From contig JAQGKC010000426.1 in the NCBI GenBank assembly GCA_028290305.1, positions 1-61,535 of the forward strand: a stretch of DNA of 61,535 bases, given 5' to 3'. Within the stretch, counting starts at the first letter, position 1; the number at the start of each line of letters is the position of its first letter. Shown here in pieces: positions 48,151 through 56,450 of this stretch. The position numbers and the translations under genes are program-made. Source of the stretch: Bradyrhizobium sp. (GTDB lineage: Bacteria > Pseudomonadota > Alphaproteobacteria > Rhizobiales > Xanthobacteraceae). The notes under the pieces were generated by a model. That model worked only from the letters and a program-made list of their open reading frames with translations. It had not been told where the DNA came from and did not search any database.

Positions 48151-49356
48151 TTGGTAGCATTCCTGGCATTGTCTTGTGCCGGGTGCGCCATCATGCCGGC
48201 TGACGGTCCGCAAAGCATGGACATTCGCACCTCTCAAGCCGGGGAACCTGAAAGCCTGCCCTACGCGCTGGTGAAGCTGACACCTGACATCGTTCATGTT
48301 CTGGGTCGATATACGCCAAGACTTTCAACAGCGTTCTCAGACAGAAGCCCCCCGAAGGCATTCCGTTTCGGCATCGGCGACACAGTCAGTATTACGATTT
48401 TCGAAGCTGCGGCGGGCGGCCTGTTCATTCCGGCCGAGGCAGGCGTTCGCCCCGGTAATTTCGTCACGATCCCCAACCAGGCGGTCGACGACCGTGGCAA
48501 TATTGCAGTGCCGTATGCGGGCGCGGTCGCGGCGAAAGGCCGGACGCCCGCCGAAATACAGCACGCAGTCGTTGATGCACTCAAGAGTCGCGCTATCGAG
48601 CCGCAGGTGGTTGTGTCGCTGGTCGACCAGCACACCTCGCTCATCAGCGTCCTCGGCGACGTTCACACGGCCGGCCGTTTCCCTGCGAGCCCCTCCGGGG
48701 AACGTATTCTCGACACGATCGCACGGGCTGGTGGACCGGTTACTCAGGGCTACGATATGTGGGTCACGCTCGAGCGGGAAGGACACCGAGCGAGCGTCCC
48801 GTTCGGAGCGCTTCTCTATGAACCGTCCAACAACATCTACGCGCTTCCGAACGACGTGATTTATCTCTACAGCCAGCCCCAGACCTTCGTGGCGTTTGGC
48901 GCCGCAGGGACCCAGGGACAGTACAGATTCGATGCCTGGCGTATCTCGCTTGCGGAGGCCGTCGGGAAGCATGGCGGGCTCAACGACGCCCAGGCGGACC
49001 CTGCCTCGGTGTACCTCTATCGCGGCGAGACCCGGGAGGTCGCCCAGCAGCTCGGAGTTGACTGCTCGCGTTTCGAGGGCCCCATCGTTCCAATCATTTA
49101 CCTCGTCAACTTCCGTGATCCATCCGGATATTTCCTCGCGCAAAACTTCGAGATGCGGAACAAGGACGTCATTTACACATCGAATGCTGCCTCCGTTGAG
49201 ACCACGAAGTTCCTGAACTTCCTGCGGACAATCATGGCCACCGCGAACGACCCGATCATCTATGCAACCAACGGCTACGCTCTGAAAGCTGCGATCAACG
49301 GCACGTCGACATCGACGATCATTACGACGCCAACGCCTATTGTCACCACGCACTAA
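48151..49356 (+). CDS. Wza-like polysaccharide export lipoprotein (OPX family)
   Basis: 401 residues from a TTG. The family polysaccharide-export domain begins FRFGIGDTVSITIFEAAAGG near residue 71, followed by ISVLGDVHTAGRFP and a SLBB-like part with ILDTIARAGGPV. LSCAGC near residue 7 looks like a lipobox, but only seven residues precede it and none is basic. An in-frame stop at 48061 limits any extension, and only non-standard starts exist between (for example a CTG at 48118 giving LFGSKHSW before the hydrophobic run). The annotated start is therefore uncertain. The protein would form or gate the outer-membrane channel for the polymer. Confidence 0.82.
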   Translation: MVAFLALSCAGCAIMPADGPQSMDIRTSQAGEPESLPYALVKLTPDIVHVLGRYTPRLSTAFSDRSPPKAFRFGIGDTVSITIFEAAAGGLFIPAEAGVRPGNFVTIPNQAVDDRGNIAVPYAGAVAAKGRTPAEIQHAVVDALKSRAIEPQVVVSLVDQHTSLISVLGDVHTAGRFPASPSGERILDTIARAGGPVTQGYDMWVTLEREGHRASVPFGALLYEPSNNIYALPNDVIYLYSQPQTFVAFGAAGTQGQYRFDAWRISLAEAVGKHGGLNDAQADPASVYLYRGETREVAQQLGVDCSRFEGPIVPIIYLVNFRDPSGYFLAQNFEMRNKDVIYTSNAASVETTKFLNFLRTIMATANDPIIYATNGYALKAAINGTSTSTIITTPTPIVTTH

Positions 49357-49797
49357 TCTGTTGACCTGGCCCTCTTCCTTCTTGCGGAGGCGGCGTATGG
49401 CCAGGCAACCCCGGCGCAGCGTCTCGATGACCGCTGGCAACGCCGATGGACGCGCCCCCTCCAGCCGGAAGTAACGGCAAGCTTTGGTTTCGAAAGGCCT
49501 GATTTCAGGGGGCAGCCAAACCCTGAACAACCGGGTAGAATGCCGTTGCCGCAAGGTAATATATTATATTAACGTATTATATATTGCATAATTTATGGAT
49601 TTAATAATTAAATAACTCGTGCCGACCGCCTGAAGCGGTCCCGATTTTAAATTCGCTGTCGAGGGCCCTCGCTTGATCAGGCTCGTCCAAGAATCCTGTT
49701 TCTCTTACAAAAAGCCTGTCATTGCCGTGATTCCGTCCAGAGCAACCACCGGCACGGATTGGGATGATCCAGCCGCCACAATCTGCGATGACGCCTG
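49357..49797. promoter_or_regulatory. Intergenic region with AT-rich island
   Basis: 440 bp without a gene. Positions 49557-49617 are almost pure A/T with overlapping inverted repeats (ATATTATATTAACGTATTAT) and AATTAAAT at 49606-49613, next to ATTTAAT. The flanks are GC-rich. It probably contains the promoter of the membrane-protein pair downstream. Confidence 0.42.
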
Positions 49798-51156
49798 ATG
49801 ACCACAGCTTTCATCATATTGAGCGCGCTGCTCGCACTCCTGCCCACGCTCATGATGGTCGATGGCATCCTTGCGAACGGAGTGGTTTCGGCAATGGACG
49901 CGATCGCGATCGTGATGATCGCGCTCACGCTGCACAGCACTGATCTTAATCGCTTTTCCCGGCTGCTCGGACCCACCGCCTTCACTGTTCTATTTATTCC
50001 TGGCCTCTGGATGCTGTTGCAGGTTCTCCCGATTCCGATCCGCTCGCTGGCCAACCCGATCTGGGCGAGCACATCCACGGCGCTGGACAAGCCGTTCGCC
50101 GGTGCCATCAGTTTGGATATCGGAGCAACGTTACTTTCTCTCGCCCGCTATTGCGCCAGTCTGGCCGCGGCCTTCATCACTACCGCTGTCACTCTCAACA
50201 AACAGCGCGCGGAAAGTGTTCTATCCTTGCTGACGGCTATCGCCGCGCTGATTGCGGCGGAACTGATCGGATTCGATCTGGGTTATTTGCACTTACCCGG
50301 GTTCGAGCGCGCAGACGCGATGAGCATCGCCGTCATCGGATTCATTCTGTCCTGTGCGACCGGCATCAGGGCCTACGAAGTTTTTGACACGCCAAACACG
50401 CGAAACCGGAATTCACGGATGGCGGCGAAAGTCGCGGGTTCGGCGTCAATAGTGGCGCTCTTCATTTGTCTGTCTGCGATCCTGATCAGCGCGAATGAAG
50501 TTTTGTTTTTTGCCGCCCTGTTCGGCACCGGCATTCTCATCAGTGTGTCGGCCATTCGCAAATGGCGGCTTGGTCTATGGGGACAGGCGGGGATAGCCGC
50601 GCTCGCAGCGGTGGTAGTGGTCGGATTCTTCGCAATTGCGCCTGCGAAAAAGGATGCTGATCCGACACTTGCATTGTCGACGCAAAGTCAGAATTCCTCG
50701 ATCGAGCGAATGCTGTCTGATACAAAATGGGGGGGATCAGGCGCCGGGTCATTCGAAGCTCTGTTGCCGATCTATCGCGACTCCAACGAAGTGGATTCCT
50801 TCGAAATTCCCACCGCCGCGGCGACGATAGCAATAGAGATGGGGCAACCGTTCCTTTGGGCATGCGTCGTTGTTTTTCTAATCGGAGCGTCGACGCTTTT
50901 CAGACGAGCTCTCCTGCGGGGTCGGGATTATATTTATTCGAGCGCTGGAGCGGGGTGCATCATCGCACTTCTTGTCTCGTTGTTCGCGAACGACGGCAAT
51001 TTAGGGCTGTCCGCATCGGTGATGATCAGCGTCTTGTGTGGGTTGGCCTTCGCTCAAAGCAAAAGTGCCAGCAACAGAGATTCGGGGCTGTCCGAGGAGC
51101 TGTACAGTGTTCCAATCAGGACGAACGATCGCGCCGCGGCGGAGGTTTCTCGATGA
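49798..51156 (+). CDS. Polytopic membrane protein, O-antigen ligase/polymerase-like
   Basis: 452 residues with about ten membrane segments from the very N-terminus (TTAFIILSALLALLPTLMMV). A periplasmic-type loop near residues 290-330 carries KWGGSGAGSFEALLPIYRDS, similar in place and style to the G-x-G-x-G-S/N-F loop of WaaL/Wzy proteins. It lies between the Wza-like gene and an accessory gene whose start overlaps its stop (ATGA). It is a second candidate, besides 10099-11463, for the polymerase or ligase. The ATG at 49798 is not preceded by a clear ribosome site. Confidence 0.65.
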   Translation: MTTAFIILSALLALLPTLMMVDGILANGVVSAMDAIAIVMIALTLHSTDLNRFSRLLGPTAFTVLFIPGLWMLLQVLPIPIRSLANPIWASTSTALDKPFAGAISLDIGATLLSLARYCASLAAAFITTAVTLNKQRAESVLSLLTAIAALIAAELIGFDLGYLHLPGFERADAMSIAVIGFILSCATGIRAYEVFDTPNTRNRNSRMAAKVAGSASIVALFICLSAILISANEVLFFAALFGTGILISVSAIRKWRLGLWGQAGIAALAAVVVVGFFAIAPAKKDADPTLALSTQSQNSSIERMLSDTKWGGSGAGSFEALLPIYRDSNEVDSFEIPTAAATIAIEMGQPFLWACVVVFLIGASTLFRRALLRGRDYIYSSAGAGCIIALLVSLFANDGNLGLSASVMISVLCGLAFAQSKSASNRDSGLSEELYSVPIRTNDRAAAEVSR

Positions 51157-51848
51157 AGCCTAACACGTCCGACAAGACATGGCTCCGCGTCGTACTGGCC
51201 TTATTCGGTATCGTTCTATCTACGCAAGCCGCCTGGATCTTGCTCGGCGAAAGATATTGGCCGAACCATATTCGGCTTCCCGTCGACGGGAAGACGGCCC
51301 CGATCGCGTTTGCCGAACAGGACAAGATCAGGCAGGCGGCATCCCTCGCGGTTGTGCGAGGTGATCTATGGGCAGAAAGCGCGTTTACATATGGCGACCA
51401 TCTCTGGACCGATCAGGCGATGGACTTGAATGCCGGCGACAAACTCAACACGGAGGCATTAAAGACTCTGGTCCAGGCCCTGCGATATTCACCGCATCGC
51501 GGGGACGTCTGGCTCATGTTCGCGGCCCTGGCAGATCGATACAAATGGTCAGGATATCAGCCGGGTTCGCTGCTCAAGATGTCCTATTACACGGCGCCGA
51601 ATGAACTTGCCTTGTTTCCACTGCGCCTGAATGTTTCGCTTCGTGCCAAGGGAGTGATCGACGACACTGAGCTCCAGGACATGGTCAGACGAGACATCAG
51701 CGTCATTCTCACCCGCGCGCCTGCCCTGAAGCCGGCACTTGCTGCAGCCTACAGGTCAGCCTTGCCGCAGGGCAAAATATTTGCCGAACGCGTGATTTCC
51801 GAAATCGATCCGGCCTATCTCGGCGCCGTGCGCGCCGGATATCCGTGA
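51153..51848 (+). CDS. Membrane-anchored accessory protein, unknown function
   Basis: 231 residues. GGAGG lies 7 bp before the ATG, which overlaps the upstream stop as ATGA. One N-terminal membrane segment (WLRVVLALFGIVLSTQAAWIL, residues ~10-30) is followed by a helical periplasmic domain with TPR-like features (LVQALRYSPHRGDVWLMFAALADRY). I do not recognise a named family. Tight coupling to the O-antigen-ligase-like gene suggests a partner that positions or regulates it. Confidence 0.72.
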   Translation: MKPNTSDKTWLRVVLALFGIVLSTQAAWILLGERYWPNHIRLPVDGKTAPIAFAEQDKIRQAASLAVVRGDLWAESAFTYGDHLWTDQAMDLNAGDKLNTEALKTLVQALRYSPHRGDVWLMFAALADRYKWSGYQPGSLLKMSYYTAPNELALFPLRLNVSLRAKGVIDDTELQDMVRRDISVILTRAPALKPALAAAYRSALPQGKIFAERVISEIDPAYLGAVRAGYP

Positions 51849-51901
51849 GCGTGTTGCATCCGGCACGCGCCCTCCTCGAATCATCCCCACACGGATTAAA
51901 T

Positions 51902-52171
51902 TTAAATACCAGGACGACGGCGGGGTCGAGCGTCGGGTTCGGCGAGACCCGCGTGCTCGAGCACACTACGGAAATAAATGCCTCCAAGGTAGCCCATCTG
52001 GACCGCGATCAGGCTTCCCAGCGACCAAAATCCCACGGACAAACCCCAGGCGATTGTCACTCCGGCGCACTCAATCAAAACCAGCACCACCAGGGTCAAA
52101 AGCGCCCGCACGGCAAAGATAGATCCCGTAACCGACCCGGCAAGAAAGTGAAATGCGACCACGGATATCAA
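51902..52171 (-). CDS. Small three-segment membrane protein
   Basis: 89 residues, nearly all hydrophobic up to residue 72: three membrane segments (near 2-22, 24-45, 47-66) and a basic tail ending ARPRRRPG. The start is a TTG at 52171 or a GTG at 52162, both without a clear ribosome site. QMGYLGGIYFR before the tail recalls small EPS-repressor membrane proteins (SyrA/ExoX-like), but the likeness is too short to name it. It is the only reverse-strand gene among the export genes, immediately before wcaJ. Confidence 0.5.
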   Translation of the reverse strand: MISVVAFHFLAGSVTGSIFAVRALLTLVVLVLIECAGVTIAWGLSVGFWSLGSLIAVQMGYLGGIYFRSVLEHAGLAEPDARPRRRPGI

Positions 52172-52355
52172 GATACTGCCCCTCGGGCGTAGGATTCCCG
52201 AGACTAGGTGGGAAACAGTTTACCGATGCTTAAGGTTGGGAAAATTTAAATAAAAAATTTAAATAATATCTCTTGCCGATTTAATCGTTATTGTATAATT
52301 AATTAAAAATTAACCACTTATTTTCCTTCGACCCCGGTGTACCTCAGTACCCCCG
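52172..52355. promoter_or_regulatory. Upstream region of wcaJ with paired AATTTAAAT elements
   Basis: AATTTAAAT occurs at 52243-52251 and 52256-52264, 13 bp apart, each with a palindromic ATTTAAAT core. A long AT stretch continues to about 52325 and includes ATTTAAT at 52279. This is the only gap upstream of the initiating transferase gene, so these are good candidates for its promoter and operator sites. Confidence 0.48.
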
Positions 52356-53834
52356 ATGAATTTTGTGAAGCAGCCCATTAGCGCGGATCTATCGGTAGGC
52401 GTTTCCGCTCGCGGTTTGGAAGAACAGCCGCGCGCAGGGCGCAAGTGGCCAATCCATTATGATTCCGTCGAGTTGCTTGCGATCGTGGCCGATTTCGCGA
52501 CGATCACTCTGGCCAGCGTGTTCTCCGGCCTTTCATATCATCTTCAAGACTCGGGGACATCAGGCGATCTCGGCAAGTCCCTCGGCTCGGCAATGCTCGT
52601 CTCGGCTTTGTTCATTTCGTTGATGAAGATACGCGGGATGTACAGACCAACCGAACTGCTGGTCCTGCGCAATCAGATACGCGTGGTTTGTCTGGCCTGG
52701 GCGAGCGTATTCCTGCTGCTCGCCGGCACGGTGTTCGCGCTGAAAATCGGAAATGAAATCTCGCGCGTCACCAGCATGCTCTTCGCCATGTTTGGCCTTA
52801 TCGCGCTGATTGTGCACCGGAGCGTCCTGAGAGAACTGCTCAGCAAAGGTCTTGCCGAGAGGAGATTTTCCGGCCGCAACATCGTCCTGATTACCGACCA
52901 TTCGCAAATCGGCGACGCCAGTCTCACTCAAACTCTTACAGGGCTCGGCTTCTGTGTGGAGGAGCACTTTATTTTTCCACCTCCAAGTGCGAACTCCCGC
53001 CATCGGGAAAGAGTCGTTGCAGGAGTGATCGAATGCATTCGCGGCTCTGACATCGAAGAGATTGTGGTCGGTGCCGACCCGAACCGTTGGCCCGAGCTAA
53101 GCGCCATGGTCGCCGAGTTGAGAGTTCTGCCATTCCCGGTCAGCTTCGTTCCCCTCGGGGCAGCTTCGGAGATATTCAGGCGGCCTTCCCGTGAGCTCGG
53201 CAGTGCCATTTGCGTTGAGTTGCAGCGCGGCCCGCTGACTTCGTTTGAGCATGCTGCAAAGCGATGCGTTGACGTCCTGTTCGCTGGGGTAGCCGTGGCG
53301 GCCCTCCTGCCGCTGCTCGCGGTCGTGGCAGTTGCCATCAAGCTGGACTCGCCAGGTCCCATCCTGTTCAGGCAGAAACGCTGCGGCTTCAACGGCAAGA
53401 GCTTCTTAATTCGCAAATTTCGCACGATGTCGGTCCTCGAGGACGGCCCCTCGATCATTCAAGCTCAGCTTGCCGACAAAAGAGTAACGCGCTTGGGAAC
53501 ATGGCTGCGCAGGACGAGCATCGATGAGTTACCCCAATTGCTCAACGTGCTGGACGGCAGCATGTCTCTGGTGGGCCCACGCCCTCATGCAGTCGCCCAT
53601 GACAACCAATTTGACAAGCTCGTTCGAAACTATGCGTTCCGGCGCCGTGTAAAGCCGGGACTGACGGGATGGGCGCAAGTGAACGGATGCAGGGGACCAA
53701 CTCCCACTGCCGCGTCGATCGAACGGCGCGTCGAATATGATCTCTGGTATATCGACAATTGGAGCATCGGGCTTGACTTTGCGATTCTGCTCCAGACCCC
53801 TATCGAGATATTACGCGGTCGCAACGCCTACTAG
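52356..53834 (+). CDS. Undecaprenyl-phosphate sugar-1-phosphate transferase (WcaJ-type)
   Basis: 492 residues. The N-terminal half has four membrane segments and a CoA-binding-like domain. The C-terminal PHPT catalytic domain starts AAKRCVDVLFAGVAVAALLP near residue 302. It continues SPGPILFRQKRCGFNGKSF, KFRTM, LGTWLRRTSIDELPQLLNVL (catalytic Asp-Glu) and SLVGPRPHA, and ends with VKPGLTGWAQVNG. It puts the first sugar phosphate (usually glucose or galactose) on undecaprenyl phosphate and starts the repeat unit. Full-length for WcaJ/PssY-like proteins. The ATG lacks a strong ribosome site. Confidence 0.9.
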   Translation: MNFVKQPISADLSVGVSARGLEEQPRAGRKWPIHYDSVELLAIVADFATITLASVFSGLSYHLQDSGTSGDLGKSLGSAMLVSALFISLMKIRGMYRPTELLVLRNQIRVVCLAWASVFLLLAGTVFALKIGNEISRVTSMLFAMFGLIALIVHRSVLRELLSKGLAERRFSGRNIVLITDHSQIGDASLTQTLTGLGFCVEEHFIFPPPSANSRHRERVVAGVIECIRGSDIEEIVVGADPNRWPELSAMVAELRVLPFPVSFVPLGAASEIFRRPSRELGSAICVELQRGPLTSFEHAAKRCVDVLFAGVAVAALLPLLAVVAVAIKLDSPGPILFRQKRCGFNGKSFLIRKFRTMSVLEDGPSIIQAQLADKRVTRLGTWLRRTSIDELPQLLNVLDGSMSLVGPRPHAVAHDNQFDKLVRNYAFRRRVKPGLTGWAQVNGCRGPTPTAASIERRVEYDLWYIDNWSIGLDFAILLQTPIEILRGRNAY

Positions 53835-54457
53835 AGCGCGTTCACCTTTAATTGCCCCGAGTAATTGCCCCGCAGCTGCGCTCTATCCACGCATGAACTG
53901 CATTGCCCGACTTCTTCCCGGTCAGTGCCCGTCGTCATGTTCCTGGAGCGCTTCCTCGATGTGTTTCAGAATCGATTCAGCATCGGCTTTCGATACTTCG
54001 GGCCTTTTGCGACTCAGATCAGCCGGCTGCGGGCGGCCATGCCCGCGCTTCGCTGGAAGCGCGGATTCGAGTTCAGCTTCGATACGGTTCCAATCTCGGT
54101 TACCCACCGTCGCCCTCTGTGCAACATCTCCCGATGCGCGGGCAGAATACGGCAGTCCGGCTGCATAAATGAAAAAACCGGGATAAGTGGTTAATAATCT
54201 CCGTCGCAGCGCCCGGAGACTCAACTGCAGACCGGTGCTTTAAGCCGGTTCCCCGTGACGCGCCCATCCGTATAGCTTTTCGGCCTCACCGACCTTGCGA
54301 TCGGAACGATCCGCCCTGCTATGCCCGATTGTTGCACGTCCTGGCGGAATTGAGCGCCACATCGGCTCCGGTCGGCAATCGAGTCTGCGCTCTTAATCGC
54401 GACTCATGCCACCGCCGCAGTTCTTGAGATAAAAATAAAACTGAACGAAATCCGACT
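53835..54457. other. Intergenic region downstream of wcaJ
   Basis: About 620 bp. A near-repeat TAATTGCCCCG occurs twice just after the wcaJ stop. A TTG-started reverse frame at 53922-54224 (100 codons, charged C-terminus) has no ribosome site and I do not accept it as a gene with confidence. No convincing terminator is seen. Confidence 0.4.
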
Positions 54458-54838
54458 TCACATCCTTTGGCGTCGGCCCTTCGACCCGCCCGCTTCGCCA
54501 ATCTTAAAATCTTCGATCTTACGACCGGTTTTTATGGCAGCGGCCAACCAACGCGGTTGCTTCCCGCGGCCCGACCATGTTTCGGAGGGCGTCTGAGGAT
54601 TGCGATACTTCGGAAAGACCCTCGGATATTTGCGTCGAGCCTTACCATTAGCATTGTAGGACTGCGCAGCATCTCCCCCTTCAATGAGGTCCCTGCCCCG
54701 GTTGAGGACTGCCAACCGCTTCTCAAGTTCACGCTTTTCCGACGTGATCCTTGCGGAAAGAATTCCGCTAATCTTTTCATGGAGCGACCAGAGGTCATCG
54801 ACGGACATAGCTTCCAGATCGATTTTCTTCAACGACAT
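54458..54838 (-). CDS. H-NS-family nucleoid protein
   Basis: 126 residues, ATG start. An N-terminal coiled-coil oligomerisation part (VDDLWSLHEKISGILSARIT, SEKRELEKRLAVL) is followed by a basic linker. The C-terminal DNA-binding motif is YRNPQTPSETWSGRGKQPRWL near residues 78-98, the core of the H-NS histone family (PF00816). Such proteins bind AT-rich DNA and silence or bend promoters. It is a paralogue of the product of 56061-56450. The many AT-rich islands in this locus are possible targets, which is inference. Confidence 0.88.
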   Translation of the reverse strand: MSLKKIDLEAMSVDDLWSLHEKISGILSARITSEKRELEKRLAVLNRGRDLIEGGDAAQSYNANGKARRKYPRVFPKYRNPQTPSETWSGRGKQPRWLAAAIKTGRKIEDFKIGEAGGSKGRRQRM

Positions 54839-56060
54839 ACTGCGGCCTTGTATTTCCGGTGTGCGGCGTTTGTCGGCTTGATGTCATATTACCCGGTTAA
54901 TCATTCCGCAAGTGGCCCGCTACCCCTTTCGGTGATGATCGCTTCGGCATGCACCAAGAAATTTATTAGAAGGGCCTATCCGATGTTTATGATCCCGTTC
55001 ATAGCCCATTGAAGCATTTGACCTTTTTTGTCGGCCGTACATCGCATATCTGGCGGGCAACGTGTTGGCTTAAATTTTTGCAACTTTAAGTTACAGGCCG
55101 TTCATCTGGTCCAGAACGCTGCCGACGCACCCGGAATTCGTGCGCCAATTTGAAACCTGAAGCACCGCACAATAACGCCCATCCCGGGCAACCTGTGCCC
55201 CGCAGATGTAGCGCGCCGTTGAGTTGGATATCTCAAATGAGTTTTTTTCAGCAGCATATTGCGGCCATCACCACCCGGCGGCCAATCTCATCACTCAGTT
55301 ATGCGAATCGAACGAACTACTCGAGCGGGTCAGGAAAGCGCAGCTATCAGTTCGGCGAACGCAACGGACAAACCAACGACATAGAACGTGGATATGGAAT
55401 CATGGAGGCCACCTCAGTTGGCGGCCTCTTCGTTTCAGCCCGGATTGCGTTGCGTTCGCGCCGCGTCGATATCCTTACGCCGCGCATACCGGATATGGCT
55501 GTGATTGGAAATTCGACCGCGCCGAAGGCACCCACCAAACACCTTACACCTGGGTATATAACACTTGGCGTCTCCGGACACATCGACTACCCGCCAATAT
55601 GGGCTTTTGCCGCCCCGGCGTTGAAATCTTCGGCTCTCCGCAGTCCGTAAGAAATAAATTAGTTAATGCAAACAAGCGCCCGGGCCTGCCCGCATCGCCA
55701 CAACACTACTCAATTCGTTGGAAACGCTAATATTTCCGTATTCAAATGGAAGTATTTGGGATATAATTAAATTTGCCAAACATGTGAATAACATGTGACG
55801 CGGAATTAATTTTGCTTTAATTTAAACATCAAGCTTATATATATTAAGCACGCGCTAGAGTTGTGTAGGATGATTCAGTGACTTCGAGAATGAAGACTGC
55901 GTGCCGCCCCAATTTACTGAGGCTGCATCGTCTTCGAACGCGAAGAGATTGACGGCGGGTGCGACGGTGTAGGGACGGGCTCATTTCAAGACGCCGAAAT
56001 CAGCCCGAGCTTATGTCGAGGATATCTTGATCGTTCCAGACCAACAGTCACGAGAGCGCG
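54839..56060. other. Large gene-poor region between the two H-NS-family genes
   Basis: About 1.2 kb. Several overlapping forward frames exist but none has a ribosome site, domain or consistent codon use. It contains a hairpin at 55405-55428, an AT-rich stretch at 55740-55850 with AATTAAAT at 55765-55772, and a pair of ACATGTGA words 11 bp apart at 55780-55798. It probably holds both promoters and old gene debris. Confidence 0.42.
55405..55428. terminator. Possible hairpin terminator
   Basis: GAGGCC and GGCCTC flank a 12-base interval whose inner CC/GG can extend the stem with one mismatch; TTCGTTTC follows on the forward strand. Weak intrinsic terminator or structured-RNA candidate with no clear gene upstream. 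Confidence 0.28.
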
Positions 56061-56450
56061 ATGCGCAAGCCAGATCTAGACGCGATGCAATTTGATGAGC
56101 TGTGGCTGATCCACGAGGAGCTCACCAAAATACTGTCGGATAGAATAGTCGCGGAAAAGCGCGAGTTGGAAGAGCGTCTGGCGAAGTTAAATCGGGTCGA
56201 CATCATCAGGGAGCCCGGAAACGCTAATCCACTGTCCATCAGTGATCGCGCGCCGCGCCGCAAGTATCCAAAGGTTCTGCCCAAATACTGTAATCCCTTG
56301 TCTCCATCGGAAACATGGTCCGGCAGAGGGAAACGACCGAGGTGGCTCGTTGCAGCCCTTAAAACCGGCCACAAACTGGATGATTTTAAAATCGGTAACG
56401 TCGAAAAGGGGCTCCGCCGAAATCGGACTGCACGCAGCCAACACACCTGA
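56061..56450 (+). CDS. H-NS-family nucleoid protein
   Basis: 129 residues. The layout equals that of the protein from 54458-54838: an N-terminal coiled coil (FDELWLIHEELTKILSDRIV, AEKRELEERLAKL), a basic linker and the DNA-binding core YCNPLSPSETWSGRGKRPRWL near 81-101, followed by LKTGHKLDDFKIG. The ATG has GAGAG some 11 bp upstream. The two genes point away from each other, separated by 1.2 kb. Shared targets or hetero-oligomers are likely from family behaviour but not shown. Confidence 0.88.
   Translation: MRKPDLDAMQFDELWLIHEELTKILSDRIVAEKRELEERLAKLNRVDIIREPGNANPLSISDRAPRRKYPKVLPKYCNPLSPSETWSGRGKRPRWLVAALKTGHKLDDFKIGNVEKGLRRNRTARSQHT

Noticed and set aside
48337..49554. 405-codon reverse frame opposite the Wza-like gene
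   Set aside because: Arg/Val-rich antisense shadow of the export-domain gene; no recognised domain.
55150..55730. Two overlapping forward frames of about 167 codons
   Set aside because: No ribosome site, no recognisable domain, and two frames open at once suggests chance.
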